Positions 47,781-56,662 of a stretch of 64,000 nt of DNA are shown here, in pieces. Position numbers and translations under genes: made by a program. How positions within the stretch are numbered: the stretch's first letter is position 1; every line of letters begins with the position of its first letter. Origin of the DNA: Arsenophonus sp031446125 (GTDB lineage Bacteria; Pseudomonadota; Gammaproteobacteria; Enterobacterales; Enterobacteriaceae); contig CP132909.1 in NCBI GenBank assembly GCA_031446125.1, forward strand, positions 496,001-560,000. Direction: 5' to 3'. The notes under the pieces were generated by a model. The model saw nothing but the letters and a program-made list of their open reading frames with translations, did no database searches and was not told the origin of the DNA.

Positions 47781-47796
47781 ATGCACTTTAGTGCAT
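47781..47796 (-). ncRNA. Intercistronic mRNA hairpin 3' of rpoB
   Basis: A second inverted repeat (ATGCAC / GTGCAT, 4-nt loop) starts 6 nt after the rpoB stop. It has no T run, so the function is open; protection or processing of the rpoB mRNA end is one idea. Confidence 0.4.
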
Positions 47797-47802
47797 CACT
47801 AA

Positions 47803-50800
47803 TTAATCATCTTCAAGATCAATATTAATACCTAATGAGCGTATCTCTTTTAGTAATACATTAAAAGATTCCGGCATCCCTGGTTCCATCTGATGATTAC
47901 CATCTACGATATTCTTATACATCTTAGTGCGTCCATTAACATCATCAGATTTAACTGTAAGCATTTCTTGCAAAGTATAAGTAGCACCATATGCTTCTAA
48001 AGCCCAAACTTCCATTTCACCAAAACGTTGACCACCAAATTGTGCTTTACCACCTAAAGGTTGTTGAGTCACCAAACTATAAGAACCTGTTGAACGTGCG
48101 TGCATTTTATCATCCACTAAATGATTTAATTTTAACATATACATATAACCAACAGTTACTTGACGTTCAAATTTCTCACCAGTACGTCCATCATACAATG
48201 TAATTTGACCAGAAGTTTGCAATTCTGCTAAATTTAACAATTCTTTGATTTCTTTTTCTTGTGCACCATCAAAAACTGGAGTAGCAATTGGCATACCTTT
48301 TTTTAAATTATGTGCTAACCGCAATACTTCTTCATCTGAAAAAGTATTGAGATCAATTTTTTGACGAGGATCATCTCCTAAATTGTAAGCTTTTTGAATA
48401 AAATTTCGTATTTTTTTTATTTCCTGTTGTTCTTTTAACATTATATTGATTTTATCACCAATGCCTTTAGCAGCCATACCCAAATGGGTTTCTAAAATCT
48501 GCCCTATATTCATACGAGATGGCACACCTAATGGATTTAAAACAATATCAACAGGATTACCATGTTCATCATAAGGCATATCTTCAACAGGATTAATTTT
48601 CGAAATAACTCCTTTATTACCATGCCGACCAGCCATTTTATCACCCGGTTGAATTTGACGTTTTACTGCTAAATATACTTTAACAATTTTTAATACTCCA
48701 GGCGCCAATTCGTCACCTTGAGTAATTTTGCGACGTTTAGCATCTAATTTTTTTTCAAACTCAGCTTTAAGTTCATTATACTGCTCCGTTAATTGTTGCA
48801 ATTCATATTGTCTTTCTTGATTTTTTAAAGATATTTTTAACCAACTTAAATATGGTAATTTCTGTAATTCGTCTTTTTGAATTCCACCAGCAATTAACAC
48901 TGTTTTTATACGAGCAAACAAACCTGATTCAAAAATGCGTAATTCTTCTGTTAAATCTTTTTTTACATCTCGTAATTGCATCTTCTCAATTTCTAAAGCA
49001 CGTTTATCTTTCTCTACACCATCACGAGTAAAAACTTGTACATCAATAACTGTTCCCGATACACCATTTGGTACTCGTAATGAAGAGTCTTTAACATCAG
49101 AAGCTTTTTCTCCAAAAATTGCACGCAATAATTTTTCTTCTGGAGTTAACTGAGCTTCACCTTTTGGTGTTACTTTACCTACTAAAATATCACCACCATT
49201 AACTTCTGCACCAATATATACAATACCTGATTCATCTAATTTAGATAATGCAGCTTCACCAACATTTGGAATATCTGCAGTAATTTCTTCAGGACCTAAC
49301 TTAGTATCGCGAGAAATACAAGCTAACTCTTGAATATGAATAGTAGTAAAACGATCTTCTTGTACTACTCTTTCAGAAATTAAAATAGAATCTTCAAAGT
49401 TATAACCATTCCATGGCATAAATGCAACACGCATATTCTGACCGAGTGCTAATTCACCTAAATCTGTTGATGGCCCATCAGCCAAAACATCACCGCGTTC
49501 AATTAATTCACCTAAAAAAACACATGGGACCTGATTAATACAAGTATTTTGATTAGAACGCGTATATTTAGTTAAATTATAGATATCAATACCAGCTTCA
49601 CCTGAATAACTTTCATCTTCATTTACTTTAATAACAATACGTGAAGCATCAACATATTGTACTTTTCCTCCACGTTTTGCCACCACTGTTACCCCTGAAT
49701 CAACAGCAACAGCACGCTCCATACCAGTACCAACTAAAGGCTTATCAGCACGAAGGGTTGGGACTGCTTGACGTTGCATATTTGCACCCATTAATGCACG
49801 ATTTGCATCATCATGTTCAAGAAATGGAATTAATGAAGCCCCAACAGAAACGATTTGTTGAGTAGAAACATCCATATATTCAACTTGATCACGATTAAAT
49901 AAACTAGATTCGCCTTTGTTACGACAAGTAATTAATTCTTCAAGAAATCTACCGTCATCATCTAAAACAGTATTTGCCTGAGCAATAATATTATTGCCTT
50001 CTTCAATAGCTGATAAATATTGAATTTCATTAGTCACTATACCATTTTTAACCAAACGATAAGGTGTTTCTAAAAAACCATATTCATTTGTTTGTGCATA
50101 TACAGATAAAGAATTAATGAGTCCAATATTTGGACCTTCAGGTGTTTCAATTGGACAGACACGACCATAATGCGTTGGATGTACATCACGCACCTCAAAT
50201 CCTGCTCGTTCGCGTGTGAGTCCGCCAGGACCCAATGCAGAAATACGACGTTTATGAGTAATTTCAGAAAGTGGGTTATTTTGATCCATAAATTGCGACA
50301 ATTGACTTGAACCAAAAAATTCTTTTATTGAAGCAGAAATTGGTTTAGGGTTGATCATATCTTGAGGCATTAAAGCCTCAAGATCTCCTAGGGATAAACG
50401 CTCTTTAACCCCACGCTCAACACGTACTAAACCGATTCGAAATTGATTTTCGGCCATTTCACCAACTGAACGAACACGCCTATTACCTAAATGGTCAATA
50501 TCATCAACTTCACCTTTACCATTACGAATATCAATCAGTCTTTTCATGACATCAATAATATCTTGTTTATTTAAAATATTTAATCCTTTAATTATATGAC
50601 GATCTAAAGATCGATTAAATTTCATTCTACCTACAATAGAAAGATCATAGCGATCTTCAGAAAAAAATAAATTTTCAAATAAATTTTCTGCTGCTTCACG
50701 AGTAGGTGGCTCACCTGGTCGCATCATACGATAAATTTCAACTAATGCAGTTAAACGATCATAGGTTGGATCAATACGTAAAGTTTCTGAAATATATGCT

Positions 50801-51831
50801 CCATGATCTAAGTCATTTGTAAATAAAGTATCAATATTTTTATAACCTTCTTGCTTTAAATGCATTAATAAATCTAACGAAACTACTGTGTTAGCTTTAC
50901 AAATTAATTCACCGGTTTTTTTATTAATATAATCTTTCGCAATAACTTTACCTAAAATATATTCAAAAGGAACTTCGATGCATCTAATTTTATCATTTTC
51001 TAAATCACGAACATGGCGTATAGTAATACGCCTACCTTTTTCAACATATATTTTATCATTTACTTTAATATTAAAAGAAGCTGTTTCTCCACGTAAACGT
51101 TTAGGTATTAATTGCATAAATAACTTATCTTCATGTAATTCAAAAATCGTTTTTTCAAAAAATATGTTAAGTATTTCATTAGTACTATAATTCATTGCAC
51201 GCAAAATAATTGTTGCAGGTAATTTACGACGACGATCGATACGCACAAAAAGATTATCTTTAGGATCAAATTCAAAATCTAACCATGAACCACGATAAGG
51301 AATAATACGAGCATTATACAAAACTTTGCCAGAAGAATGAGTTTTACCTTTATCACTATCAAAAAAAACACCAGGACTACGATGTAATTGAGATACAACA
51401 ACACGTTCTGTTCCATTAATAATAAACGTACCATTTGCTGTCATGAGTGGAATTTCACCCATATAAACTTCTTGTTCTTTTATATCCTTCACTGTACCTT
51501 GTGGTGCTTCACGTTCATAAATAATAAGACGTAGTTTAACTCGCAAAGGAGCAGAATAAGTAACACCACGAATTTGACATTCTTTTACATCAAATATAGG
51601 TTCACCAAGACGGTAACTAACATACTGCAATTCAGCATTACCACTGTAACTCTGAATTGGGAATACAGAATGAAATGCGGCTTCAAGACCATTCTGTTTT
51701 TTAAAATCTTTTTTAATAAACTTAGCGAACGAATTGAGTTGAATAGATAAAAGATAAGGTACATTCAAAACTTGTGGACGTTTACCAAAATCTTTACGAA
51801 TACGTTTTTTTTCAGTATAGGAGTAAACCAT
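47803..51831 (-). CDS. rpoB: DNA-directed RNA polymerase subunit beta
   Basis: RpoB is the second large catalytic subunit of RNA polymerase. The 1342 residues equal the E. coli length and begin MVYSYTEKKRIRKDFGKRPQ. The rifampicin pocket reads SQLSQFMDQNNPLSEITHKR followed by RISALGPGGL, the sensitive wild-type sequence. The C-terminal region has GDKMAGRHGNKGVISK (with the conserved Lys residues near the active site) and KMHARSTGSYSLVTQQPLGG. The gene is preceded by the rplL-rpoB attenuator. Even in this AT-rich genome most differences are conservative Lys/Asn/Ile changes. Confidence 0.98.
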   Translation of the reverse strand: MVYSYTEKKRIRKDFGKRPQVLNVPYLLSIQLNSFAKFIKKDFKKQNGLEAAFHSVFPIQSYSGNAELQYVSYRLGEPIFDVKECQIRGVTYSAPLRVKLRLIIYEREAPQGTVKDIKEQEVYMGEIPLMTANGTFIINGTERVVVSQLHRSPGVFFDSDKGKTHSSGKVLYNARIIPYRGSWLDFEFDPKDNLFVRIDRRRKLPATIILRAMNYSTNEILNIFFEKTIFELHEDKLFMQLIPKRLRGETASFNIKVNDKIYVEKGRRITIRHVRDLENDKIRCIEVPFEYILGKVIAKDYINKKTGELICKANTVVSLDLLMHLKQEGYKNIDTLFTNDLDHGAYISETLRIDPTYDRLTALVEIYRMMRPGEPPTREAAENLFENLFFSEDRYDLSIVGRMKFNRSLDRHIIKGLNILNKQDIIDVMKRLIDIRNGKGEVDDIDHLGNRRVRSVGEMAENQFRIGLVRVERGVKERLSLGDLEALMPQDMINPKPISASIKEFFGSSQLSQFMDQNNPLSEITHKRRISALGPGGLTRERAGFEVRDVHPTHYGRVCPIETPEGPNIGLINSLSVYAQTNEYGFLETPYRLVKNGIVTNEIQYLSAIEEGNNIIAQANTVLDDDGRFLEELITCRNKGESSLFNRDQVEYMDVSTQQIVSVGASLIPFLEHDDANRALMGANMQRQAVPTLRADKPLVGTGMERAVAVDSGVTVVAKRGGKVQYVDASRIVIKVNEDESYSGEAGIDIYNLTKYTRSNQNTCINQVPCVFLGELIERGDVLADGPSTDLGELALGQNMRVAFMPWNGYNFEDSILISERVVQEDRFTTIHIQELACISRDTKLGPEEITADIPNVGEAALSKLDESGIVYIGAEVNGGDILVGKVTPKGEAQLTPEEKLLRAIFGEKASDVKDSSLRVPNGVSGTVIDVQVFTRDGVEKDKRALEIEKMQLRDVKKDLTEELRIFESGLFARIKTVLIAGGIQKDELQKLPYLSWLKISLKNQERQYELQQLTEQYNELKAEFEKKLDAKRRKITQGDELAPGVLKIVKVYLAVKRQIQPGDKMAGRHGNKGVISKINPVEDMPYDEHGNPVDIVLNPLGVPSRMNIGQILETHLGMAAKGIGDKINIMLKEQQEIKKIRNFIQKAYNLGDDPRQKIDLNTFSDEEVLRLAHNLKKGMPIATPVFDGAQEKEIKELLNLAELQTSGQITLYDGRTGEKFERQVTVGYMYMLKLNHLVDDKMHARSTGSYSLVTQQPLGGKAQFGGQRFGEMEVWALEAYGATYTLQEMLTVKSDDVNGRTKMYKNIVDGNHQMEPGMPESFNVLLKEIRSLGINIDLEDD

Positions 51832-52188
51832 AGGGTTCCTCGTTTGCTAATTAGTTATCAACTGTGTCCTCAATAAAGACAGCATCTATAATATTATTTT
51901 TTTAAAGATAGATTATATTTTATAATATTTATTTTATTAATTGTGAATTATTTTGCTATATATGTGTTATATTTTTTTGACATTATATAAATAAACAAAA
52001 ATTATAACAAAAAATGATAATATAGTATATTTAATTGTTAATCTCAAAAAAGAAAGATAATGAAATACGACAGTAAATATTAACTTTAATGTAATACCCT
52101 AATACATTTTATATAGCAAAAAAGCTGGTGATTTTCAATCACCAGCCGTCAGCCTTATAAAATACAGGCTGCGAACCTAAAATGAAAT
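51832..52188. other. rplL-rpoB intercistronic region
   Basis: About 357 nt between rplL and rpoB. The rplL-proximal end contains the attenuator hairpin described separately; the remainder is AT-rich. In E. coli this spacer also has an RNase III processing site, which I could not identify with confidence here. The rpoB ribosome-binding area (AGGAACCC) is at the left end. Confidence 0.55.
52118..52146 (-). terminator. rplL-rpoB attenuator hairpin
   Basis: On the minus strand a perfect 9-bp stem GCTGGTGAT / ATCACCAGC with a short TGAAA-type loop is followed by TTTTTT, 42 nt after the rplL stop. Just upstream the strand reads CGCAGCC and GGCTGACGGCTGG. The hairpin and flanks closely resemble the E. 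coli attenuator that cuts transcription between rplL and rpoB so that ribosomal proteins are made in excess over polymerase subunits. It is one of the most GC-rich short segments in the whole window outside genes, which argues that selection keeps it. Confidence 0.85.
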
Positions 52189-52557
52189 TCATTTAATCTC
52201 AACAACAGCCCCAACTTCTTCCAAAGATTTTTTCAATGTTTCAGATGCCTCTTTACTTATTCCTTCTTTAATTGTAACTGGTGCCGACTCTACCATATCT
52301 TTTGCTTCTTTTAGCCCTAATCCTGTTGCACTACGAACAGCTTTAATTACTGATACTTTATTACTACCAATAGCAGACAAAATAACATCGAATTCAGTTT
52401 TTTCTTCAACAACTTCAGTAATACTACCAGAAGTAACCAAACTTGTGTCTGTAGAAGAAACACCAAATTTTTCTTCCATCATTTTGATCAATTCCATAAC
52501 ATCCGTCACAGACATTTTTGAGACTGCATCAAGAATTTGTTCTTTAGTTAAAGACAT
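52189..52557 (-). CDS. rplL: 50S ribosomal protein L7/L12
   Basis: L7/L12 dimers form the flexible ribosomal stalk that recruits and activates translation GTPases. From the ATG at 52557 there are 122 residues (E. coli 121): the N-terminal dimerisation domain MSLTKEQILDAVSKMSVTDV, a hinge, and the C-terminal factor-binding domain EEKTEFDVILSAIGSNKVSV / KAVRSATGLGLKEAKDMVES. The hinge is Ser/Thr-rich where E. coli has an Ala-rich one. AGGAACCC precedes the start; the longer in-frame start at 52596 would add 13 unsupported residues. It follows rplJ in one operon. Confidence 0.97.
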   Translation of the reverse strand: MSLTKEQILDAVSKMSVTDVMELIKMMEEKFGVSSTDTSLVTSGSITEVVEEKTEFDVILSAIGSNKVSVIKAVRSATGLGLKEAKDMVESAPVTIKEGISKEASETLKKSLEEVGAVVEIK

Positions 52558-52613
52558 AATAAAAGGGTTCCTAAAATTTAGAAAATTTTTATACATTTAA
52601 TAAAAAATTAAAT

Positions 52614-53117
52614 TTAATTTTTTATCATTTTTTTCTTATCACATATTACCATCATAATACGAAATAATTTACCTACAGAAATTTCTTTCATGATTGACAT
52701 TAAACGTTGAATCACTTCTTCATAAGTTTGAATACTGGCCAAACGATCAATTTGATTCCCTGGAATGAATTTACCTTCAAAAGCCGCTGCTTTAATTTTA
52801 AATATTGGATTTTCTTTCATGAATTCTTTAAATAAACGAGCTGCTGTACCTGGATGTTTTGTAGAAAAAGCAATTAAAGTTGGACCAATTAATACTTTCT
52901 TAAGACAACCATAACTGGTACCTTCAAGAACACGACACATCAATGTATTACGAACAACATGAAGATACACACCAGATTCACGACATATTTGACGAAGTTT
53001 GTTCATTTTATTTACAGATATACCACAAGAATTCGCGATCACTGCAGACAGAGAATCCTCAGCTAATTTACTAACTTCAGAAACAATCGTTTGTTTTTCT
53101 TGAAGATTGATTCCCAT
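52614..53117 (-). CDS. rplJ: 50S ribosomal protein L10
   Basis: L10 anchors the L7/L12 stalk on 23S rRNA; the L10-L7/L12 complex also represses its own mRNA leader in E. coli. The 167 residues (E. coli 165) include MGINLQEKQTIVSEVSKLAE, SGVYLHVVRNTLMCRVLEGT, GPTLIAFSTKHPGTAARLFKEF and KAAAFEGKFIP. The C-terminal helix that carries the L7/L12 dimers (after about residue 140) is retained. An AGGAG lies 9 nt before the ATG, in a leader that resembles the L10 control region. Confidence 0.97.
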   Translation of the reverse strand: MGINLQEKQTIVSEVSKLAEDSLSAVIANSCGISVNKMNKLRQICRESGVYLHVVRNTLMCRVLEGTSYGCLKKVLIGPTLIAFSTKHPGTAARLFKEFMKENPIFKIKAAAFEGKFIPGNQIDRLASIQTYEEVIQRLMSIMKEISVGKLFRIMMVICDKKKMIKN

Positions 53118-53432
53118 GAAATTTTACTCCTGGATTTAATGGATGATTCCGGGACTTAGATATTTCTAAAAATATTTTATATTTTTCAGTATTTGGCAAA
53201 CAGATCAAAAAAATTAACATCGTTTTTCTGCAATTTAAGTAGAACATTTAAGCAGAACATTAAAGCACTTATTTATGTTTACAATCCTAGAAAAGAGATT
53301 TGAAAAAAGATTTCCAATAAAACTAACTTCTATCTTACCAAAAATTTTAAAGAAGATATCAACGTATATAATAAAATTTTATACATATTTTACAAAAAGG
53401 TAAAGATAAAAATAATATTTTAGACATTTCTT
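53118..53432 (-). promoter_or_regulatory. rplJ leader, probable L10 autoregulatory region
   Basis: The 315 nt between rplA and rplJ hold, on the minus strand, a conserved-looking segment next to the rplJ start: AAGTCCCGGAATCATCC and then ATTAAATCCAGGAG, with the ribosome-binding site at its end. E. coli has a structured leader here that binds L10-L7/L12. I did not fold it, so the assignment rests on place and on this sequence. The segment also contains three imperfect 13-nt repeats at 53233-53268. A promoter for rplJ is expected but cannot be assigned. Confidence 0.45.
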
Positions 53433-54128
53433 TTATATAGAAAAACACTTTTGATTCAGTACAAGACTGGGACCCATTGTTGTAGATAAACTAATTTTTT
53501 TTATATAAATACCTTTACTAGAAGATGGTTTTATTTTTTGCAAAGCTAGTAATAATGCTTCAATATTCTCTTTTAAATGCATATTATTAAAATTAATTTT
53601 ACCTATAGTCGCATGAATAATACCATTTTTATCATTACGACAATATACTTGACCAAATTTTGCATTTTTAATTGCTTCTGTGATATTAGTAGTCACTGTA
53701 CCCATTTTTGGATTTGGCATTAAACCACGAGGGCCTAAAATATGAGCCAATTCTCCAATAATTGGCATTGTATCTGGAGATGCAATGACAATATCAAATT
53801 TTGTGTAACCGGCCTTAATTTTATCAGACAAATCTTCCATTCCAACTAATTCAGCACCAGCAGCTTTTGCTTTTTCAGCATTAATACCTTGAGCAAAAAC
53901 CGCAACACAGATTTTACGACCTGTACCATGTGGCAACTTAATTGCACTACGAATATTTTGATCAGATTTACGTGCATCAATACCAAGATTAACTGCAATA
54001 TCAAAACTTTCTACAAATTTAACACATGATAAATCTTTTAATAATATAATTCCTTCAGTAACATCATATACTTTATTCAAATTAATTTTTTGACAAATTT
54101 TATGCATACGTTTAGTTAATTTACCCAT
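53433..54128 (-). CDS. rplA: 50S ribosomal protein L1
   Basis: L1 forms the mobile stalk at the ribosomal E site and, in E. coli, represses the rplK-rplA mRNA. The 231 residues (E. coli 234) begin MGKLTKRMHKI and include SFDIAVNLGIDARKSDQNIR, LPHGTGRKICVAVFAQG, GRLMPNPKMGTVT-type text (GPRGLMPNPKMGTVT) and STTMGPSLVL near the end. The start is 3 nt after the rplK stop, so the two genes are coupled. Confidence 0.97.
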   Translation of the reverse strand: MGKLTKRMHKICQKINLNKVYDVTEGIILLKDLSCVKFVESFDIAVNLGIDARKSDQNIRSAIKLPHGTGRKICVAVFAQGINAEKAKAAGAELVGMEDLSDKIKAGYTKFDIVIASPDTMPIIGELAHILGPRGLMPNPKMGTVTTNITEAIKNAKFGQVYCRNDKNGIIHATIGKINFNNMHLKENIEALLLALQKIKPSSSKGIYIKKISLSTTMGPSLVLNQKCFSI

Positions 54129-54131
54129 AAA

Positions 54132-54566
54132 TTACTTATCCTCTACTACTAATCCAATAGAACGAGCAGTTCCTTGAATTGAACGCATCATTGATTCAAT
54201 ATTTTTTCCTGTCATATCTTCAGATTTTATTTCAGCAATTTCACGAATTTGCATAAGAGTAATCTTACCTACTTTGTCTTTATTGGGTTGGGCTGAACCG
54301 GATTGAATATTAACCATTTTTTTTAATAAAACTGCTGCAGGAGGTGTTTTAGTAACAAAAGTAAAGGACCGATCTGAATAAACAGTAATAATTACAGGAA
54401 TTGGTAAACCTTTTTCTAAATGATCTGTTTTAGTATTAAATGCTTTACAAAATTCCATAATATTAACTCCTTTTTGTCCTAAAGCTGGACCAACAGGAGG
54501 ACTTGGAGTTGCCATACCTGCTGCGACTTGTAGCTTAATATAAGTTTGAATTTTTTTTTTAACCAT
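54132..54566 (-). CDS. rplK: 50S ribosomal protein L11
   Basis: L11 binds the GTPase-associated centre of 23S rRNA and is needed for the stringent response signal in E. coli. The 144 residues (E. coli 142) have the proline-rich N-terminal domain KLQVAAGMATPSPPVGPALG followed by QKGVNIMEFCKAFN, and the RNA-binding C-terminal domain with IESMMRSIQGTARSIGL. It starts 120 nt after nusG; in E. coli a promoter and the L1-binding site lie in this spacer, which here is too AT-rich to read. Confidence 0.97.
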   Translation of the reverse strand: MVKKKIQTYIKLQVAAGMATPSPPVGPALGQKGVNIMEFCKAFNTKTDHLEKGLPIPVIITVYSDRSFTFVTKTPPAAVLLKKMVNIQSGSAQPNKDKVGKITLMQIREIAEIKSEDMTGKNIESMMRSIQGTARSIGLVVEDK

Positions 54567-54686
54567 TTTTATTTTTCCTTAACTTAAAGCATAAAAATTT
54601 ATTTTTTTATATAATATAAGATGATTAATATAAAATTTTAAAAATGAAATAAAAATAAGAATAATATTTTATATATCAATAATATT

Positions 54687-55232
54687 TTACATTTTTTCAA
54701 CTTGACTAAAATCTAACTCTACTGGGGTTGCTCGACCAAAAATAGAAACTGATACTTTAAGACGACTTTTTTCATAATCGACTTCCTCCACTACACCATT
54801 AAAATCTATAAATGGACCATCACTAACACGTATCATTTCTCCTGGTTCAAAAAGTGTTTTTGGTCTTGGTTTGTCTCCTATTTCTTGTAATCGATGCATA
54901 ATCGAATCAATTTCTTTATCGCTAATTGGAGAAGGACTGTCTGGAGTACCACCAATAAAATTCATAACACGTGGTACACTACGCACTAAATGCCAACTAT
55001 CATTATCCATCATCATTTGCACTAAAACATATCCTGGAAAAAATTTTCGTTCACTTTTACGACGTTGCCCATTTCTAATTTCCATTACTTCTTCTGTTGG
55101 GACCATTACTTCACCAAATTTATCTTCCATTGAATGTAATTTTATATGTTCTCGCAATGATTCTGCAACTCTAGTCTCAAAACCAGAAAACGCCTGAATA
55201 ACATACCACCGTTTTTTAAAGCATTCTGACAT
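54687..55232 (-). CDS. nusG: Transcription termination/antitermination protein NusG
   Basis: NusG binds the RNA polymerase clamp, suppresses pausing, and links polymerase to Rho or the ribosome. The 181 residues equal the E. coli length. The NGN domain has KKRWYVIQAFSGFETRVAES and RKFFPGYVLVQMMM, and the KOW domain has GPFIDFNGVVEEVDYEKSRL. It starts one nucleotide after the secE stop, as a coupled pair. Confidence 0.97.
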   Translation of the reverse strand: MSECFKKRWYVIQAFSGFETRVAESLREHIKLHSMEDKFGEVMVPTEEVMEIRNGQRRKSERKFFPGYVLVQMMMDNDSWHLVRSVPRVMNFIGGTPDSPSPISDKEIDSIMHRLQEIGDKPRPKTLFEPGEMIRVSDGPFIDFNGVVEEVDYEKSRLKVSVSIFGRATPVELDFSQVEKM

Positions 55233-55233
55233 T

Positions 55234-55617
55234 TTAAAACCTCAGACTTATAATAAATGACACTAACCGTACCATTATACCATCTAACCCCCAAAGAATC
55301 AGTGACATAATAATAGTAACTAAAACAACAACTAATGTTGTTTGTAATGTTTCCTTACGATTAGGCCAAATAACTTTACGTATTTCCATTTTAGCTGCTC
55401 GCATAAATCCTAAAATCTCTTTTCCTTTTTTTGTCCACAAAACAAGCCCAATAGAAAAAAACGCCATAATAACTACCATAACAGTACGTAATATTGTGCT
55501 ATATTCTCGGAAATAATAATTGCCAACAATAGTAATAATTAAAAAAAATCCTACTAATGCCCATTTTATTATATCAAAAACACATCCATTTTCTTTCAGA
55601 TTACTATTAAAACCCAT
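55234..55617 (-). CDS. secE: Preprotein translocase subunit SecE
   Basis: SecE clamps SecY in the inner-membrane translocon. The 127 residues equal the E. coli length and have three membrane spans, at about residues 16-34, 42-60 and 92-115. The conserved cytoplasmic amphipathic helix and third span read EIRKVIWPNRKETLQTTLVV and SLILWGLDGIMVRLVSFI. secE is directly followed by nusG. In E. coli it is preceded by tufB; here the upstream gene is the single tuf, across a 1 kb spacer. Confidence 0.96.
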   Translation of the reverse strand: MGFNSNLKENGCVFDIIKWALVGFFLIITIVGNYYFREYSTILRTVMVVIMAFFSIGLVLWTKKGKEILGFMRAAKMEIRKVIWPNRKETLQTTLVVVLVTIIMSLILWGLDGIMVRLVSFIISLRF

Positions 55618-56662
55618 AAAATCAACCTACTTACTATGATAATATGATATAATGAATATTTGTTTTTTATGCGAAAAACAATTCATTGTTACACGAAAAA
55701 ATAAATTAATTTCGATTGATATAAAACGTTATGCAATAAAGCATTATAACATGTATTTATCAGATAAACATGTAATAATTTTTATATTTCATGACAATTA
55801 TTTTTAATAATCAAAATCTTTTATAAAATATTTATATAAATACGAGTGAAAAAATAAACATCAATTAATATGTAATTTTTAATAAATAGCAGAATATAAC
55901 AATATTTTATATAAAAAATATCAAAATTTTATTTTTAAATATTTAAACAAAAACAAAACATCACATTTAACACTGTATAACATTTAACACTTTATAAATA
56001 CAATAAAATTCAATTAATTATTTTCATAACATAAAATAGTATTCAGGAAAATTTATATAGAGAAATTGGAAAACACCTTAATTAGAAAAAACCTTAAAAA
56101 TATGATTATTATATCTAATAATTATTAAAATCATATTTATAAAATGTAATTTTAAATATATCAAAGATATAAAAAAATATCATAAAATTTTATTTTCTAA
56201 AAATCATGATGTAAAAAAATTAGTCATACTGTTTGTTGATTCTATCAAAAATTTGATAATATTATTTATAAAATAAATCAATTATTATAATAATGAATAA
56301 TGATATTTTCATTCTTTCTTATATTTATTAATTAATTCTTATTTTATTTAAACGAATCTGAATTATTTAAAATAATAAATTATACATTTTCAATTAATGT
56401 AGTATTTTTTTAAAAAATTTGCTAAAATCCTAAATTATATTTTTTATCTTAAAAATAAATATTTTTTTATTTTTAATAAAATTGTTTTTTTAACATTACA
56501 AACAAAAATAATCTAATAACCATAAAAATTTAAAATCTATAAACATATAATTTGTATTATACTAAAATTTTAGATAAAAAATATCTATAAATAACATTAA
56601 AAATATATTACATGAGGGGCATCATGTGATGCCCTTCTATAAAATAACTATATTTTTTTATT
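55618..56662. other. 1 kb spacer at the tuf-secE junction
   Basis: An AT-rich spacer, much longer than the one between tufB and secE in E. coli. It has the tuf terminator hairpin at its right end and an imperfect 17-nt tandem repeat at 55963-55996. No open frame or gene trace was seen. A promoter for secE-nusG is probably in here, but I cannot place it. Confidence 0.55.
56615..56636 (-). terminator. Terminator-like hairpin downstream of tuf
   Basis: An 8-bp stem GGGCATCA / TGATGCCC, extendable by A-T and G-U pairs, lies 27 nt after the tuf stop. It is one of the few GC-containing hairpins in the intergenic DNA. On the minus strand the T-rich stretch begins about 12 nt later, so it may be leaky and allow read-through to secE. 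A closely similar hairpin follows tufB in E. coli as far as I recall. Confidence 0.6.

Noticed and set aside
50070..50315. 81-codon frame inside rpoB
   Set aside because: It is an alternative frame on the coding strand of a highly conserved rpoB region and resembles no protein.
52558..52596. N-terminal extension of L7/L12 (13 residues)
   Set aside because: The text MYKNFLNFRNPFI has no family match and covers the ribosome-binding site of the normal start.
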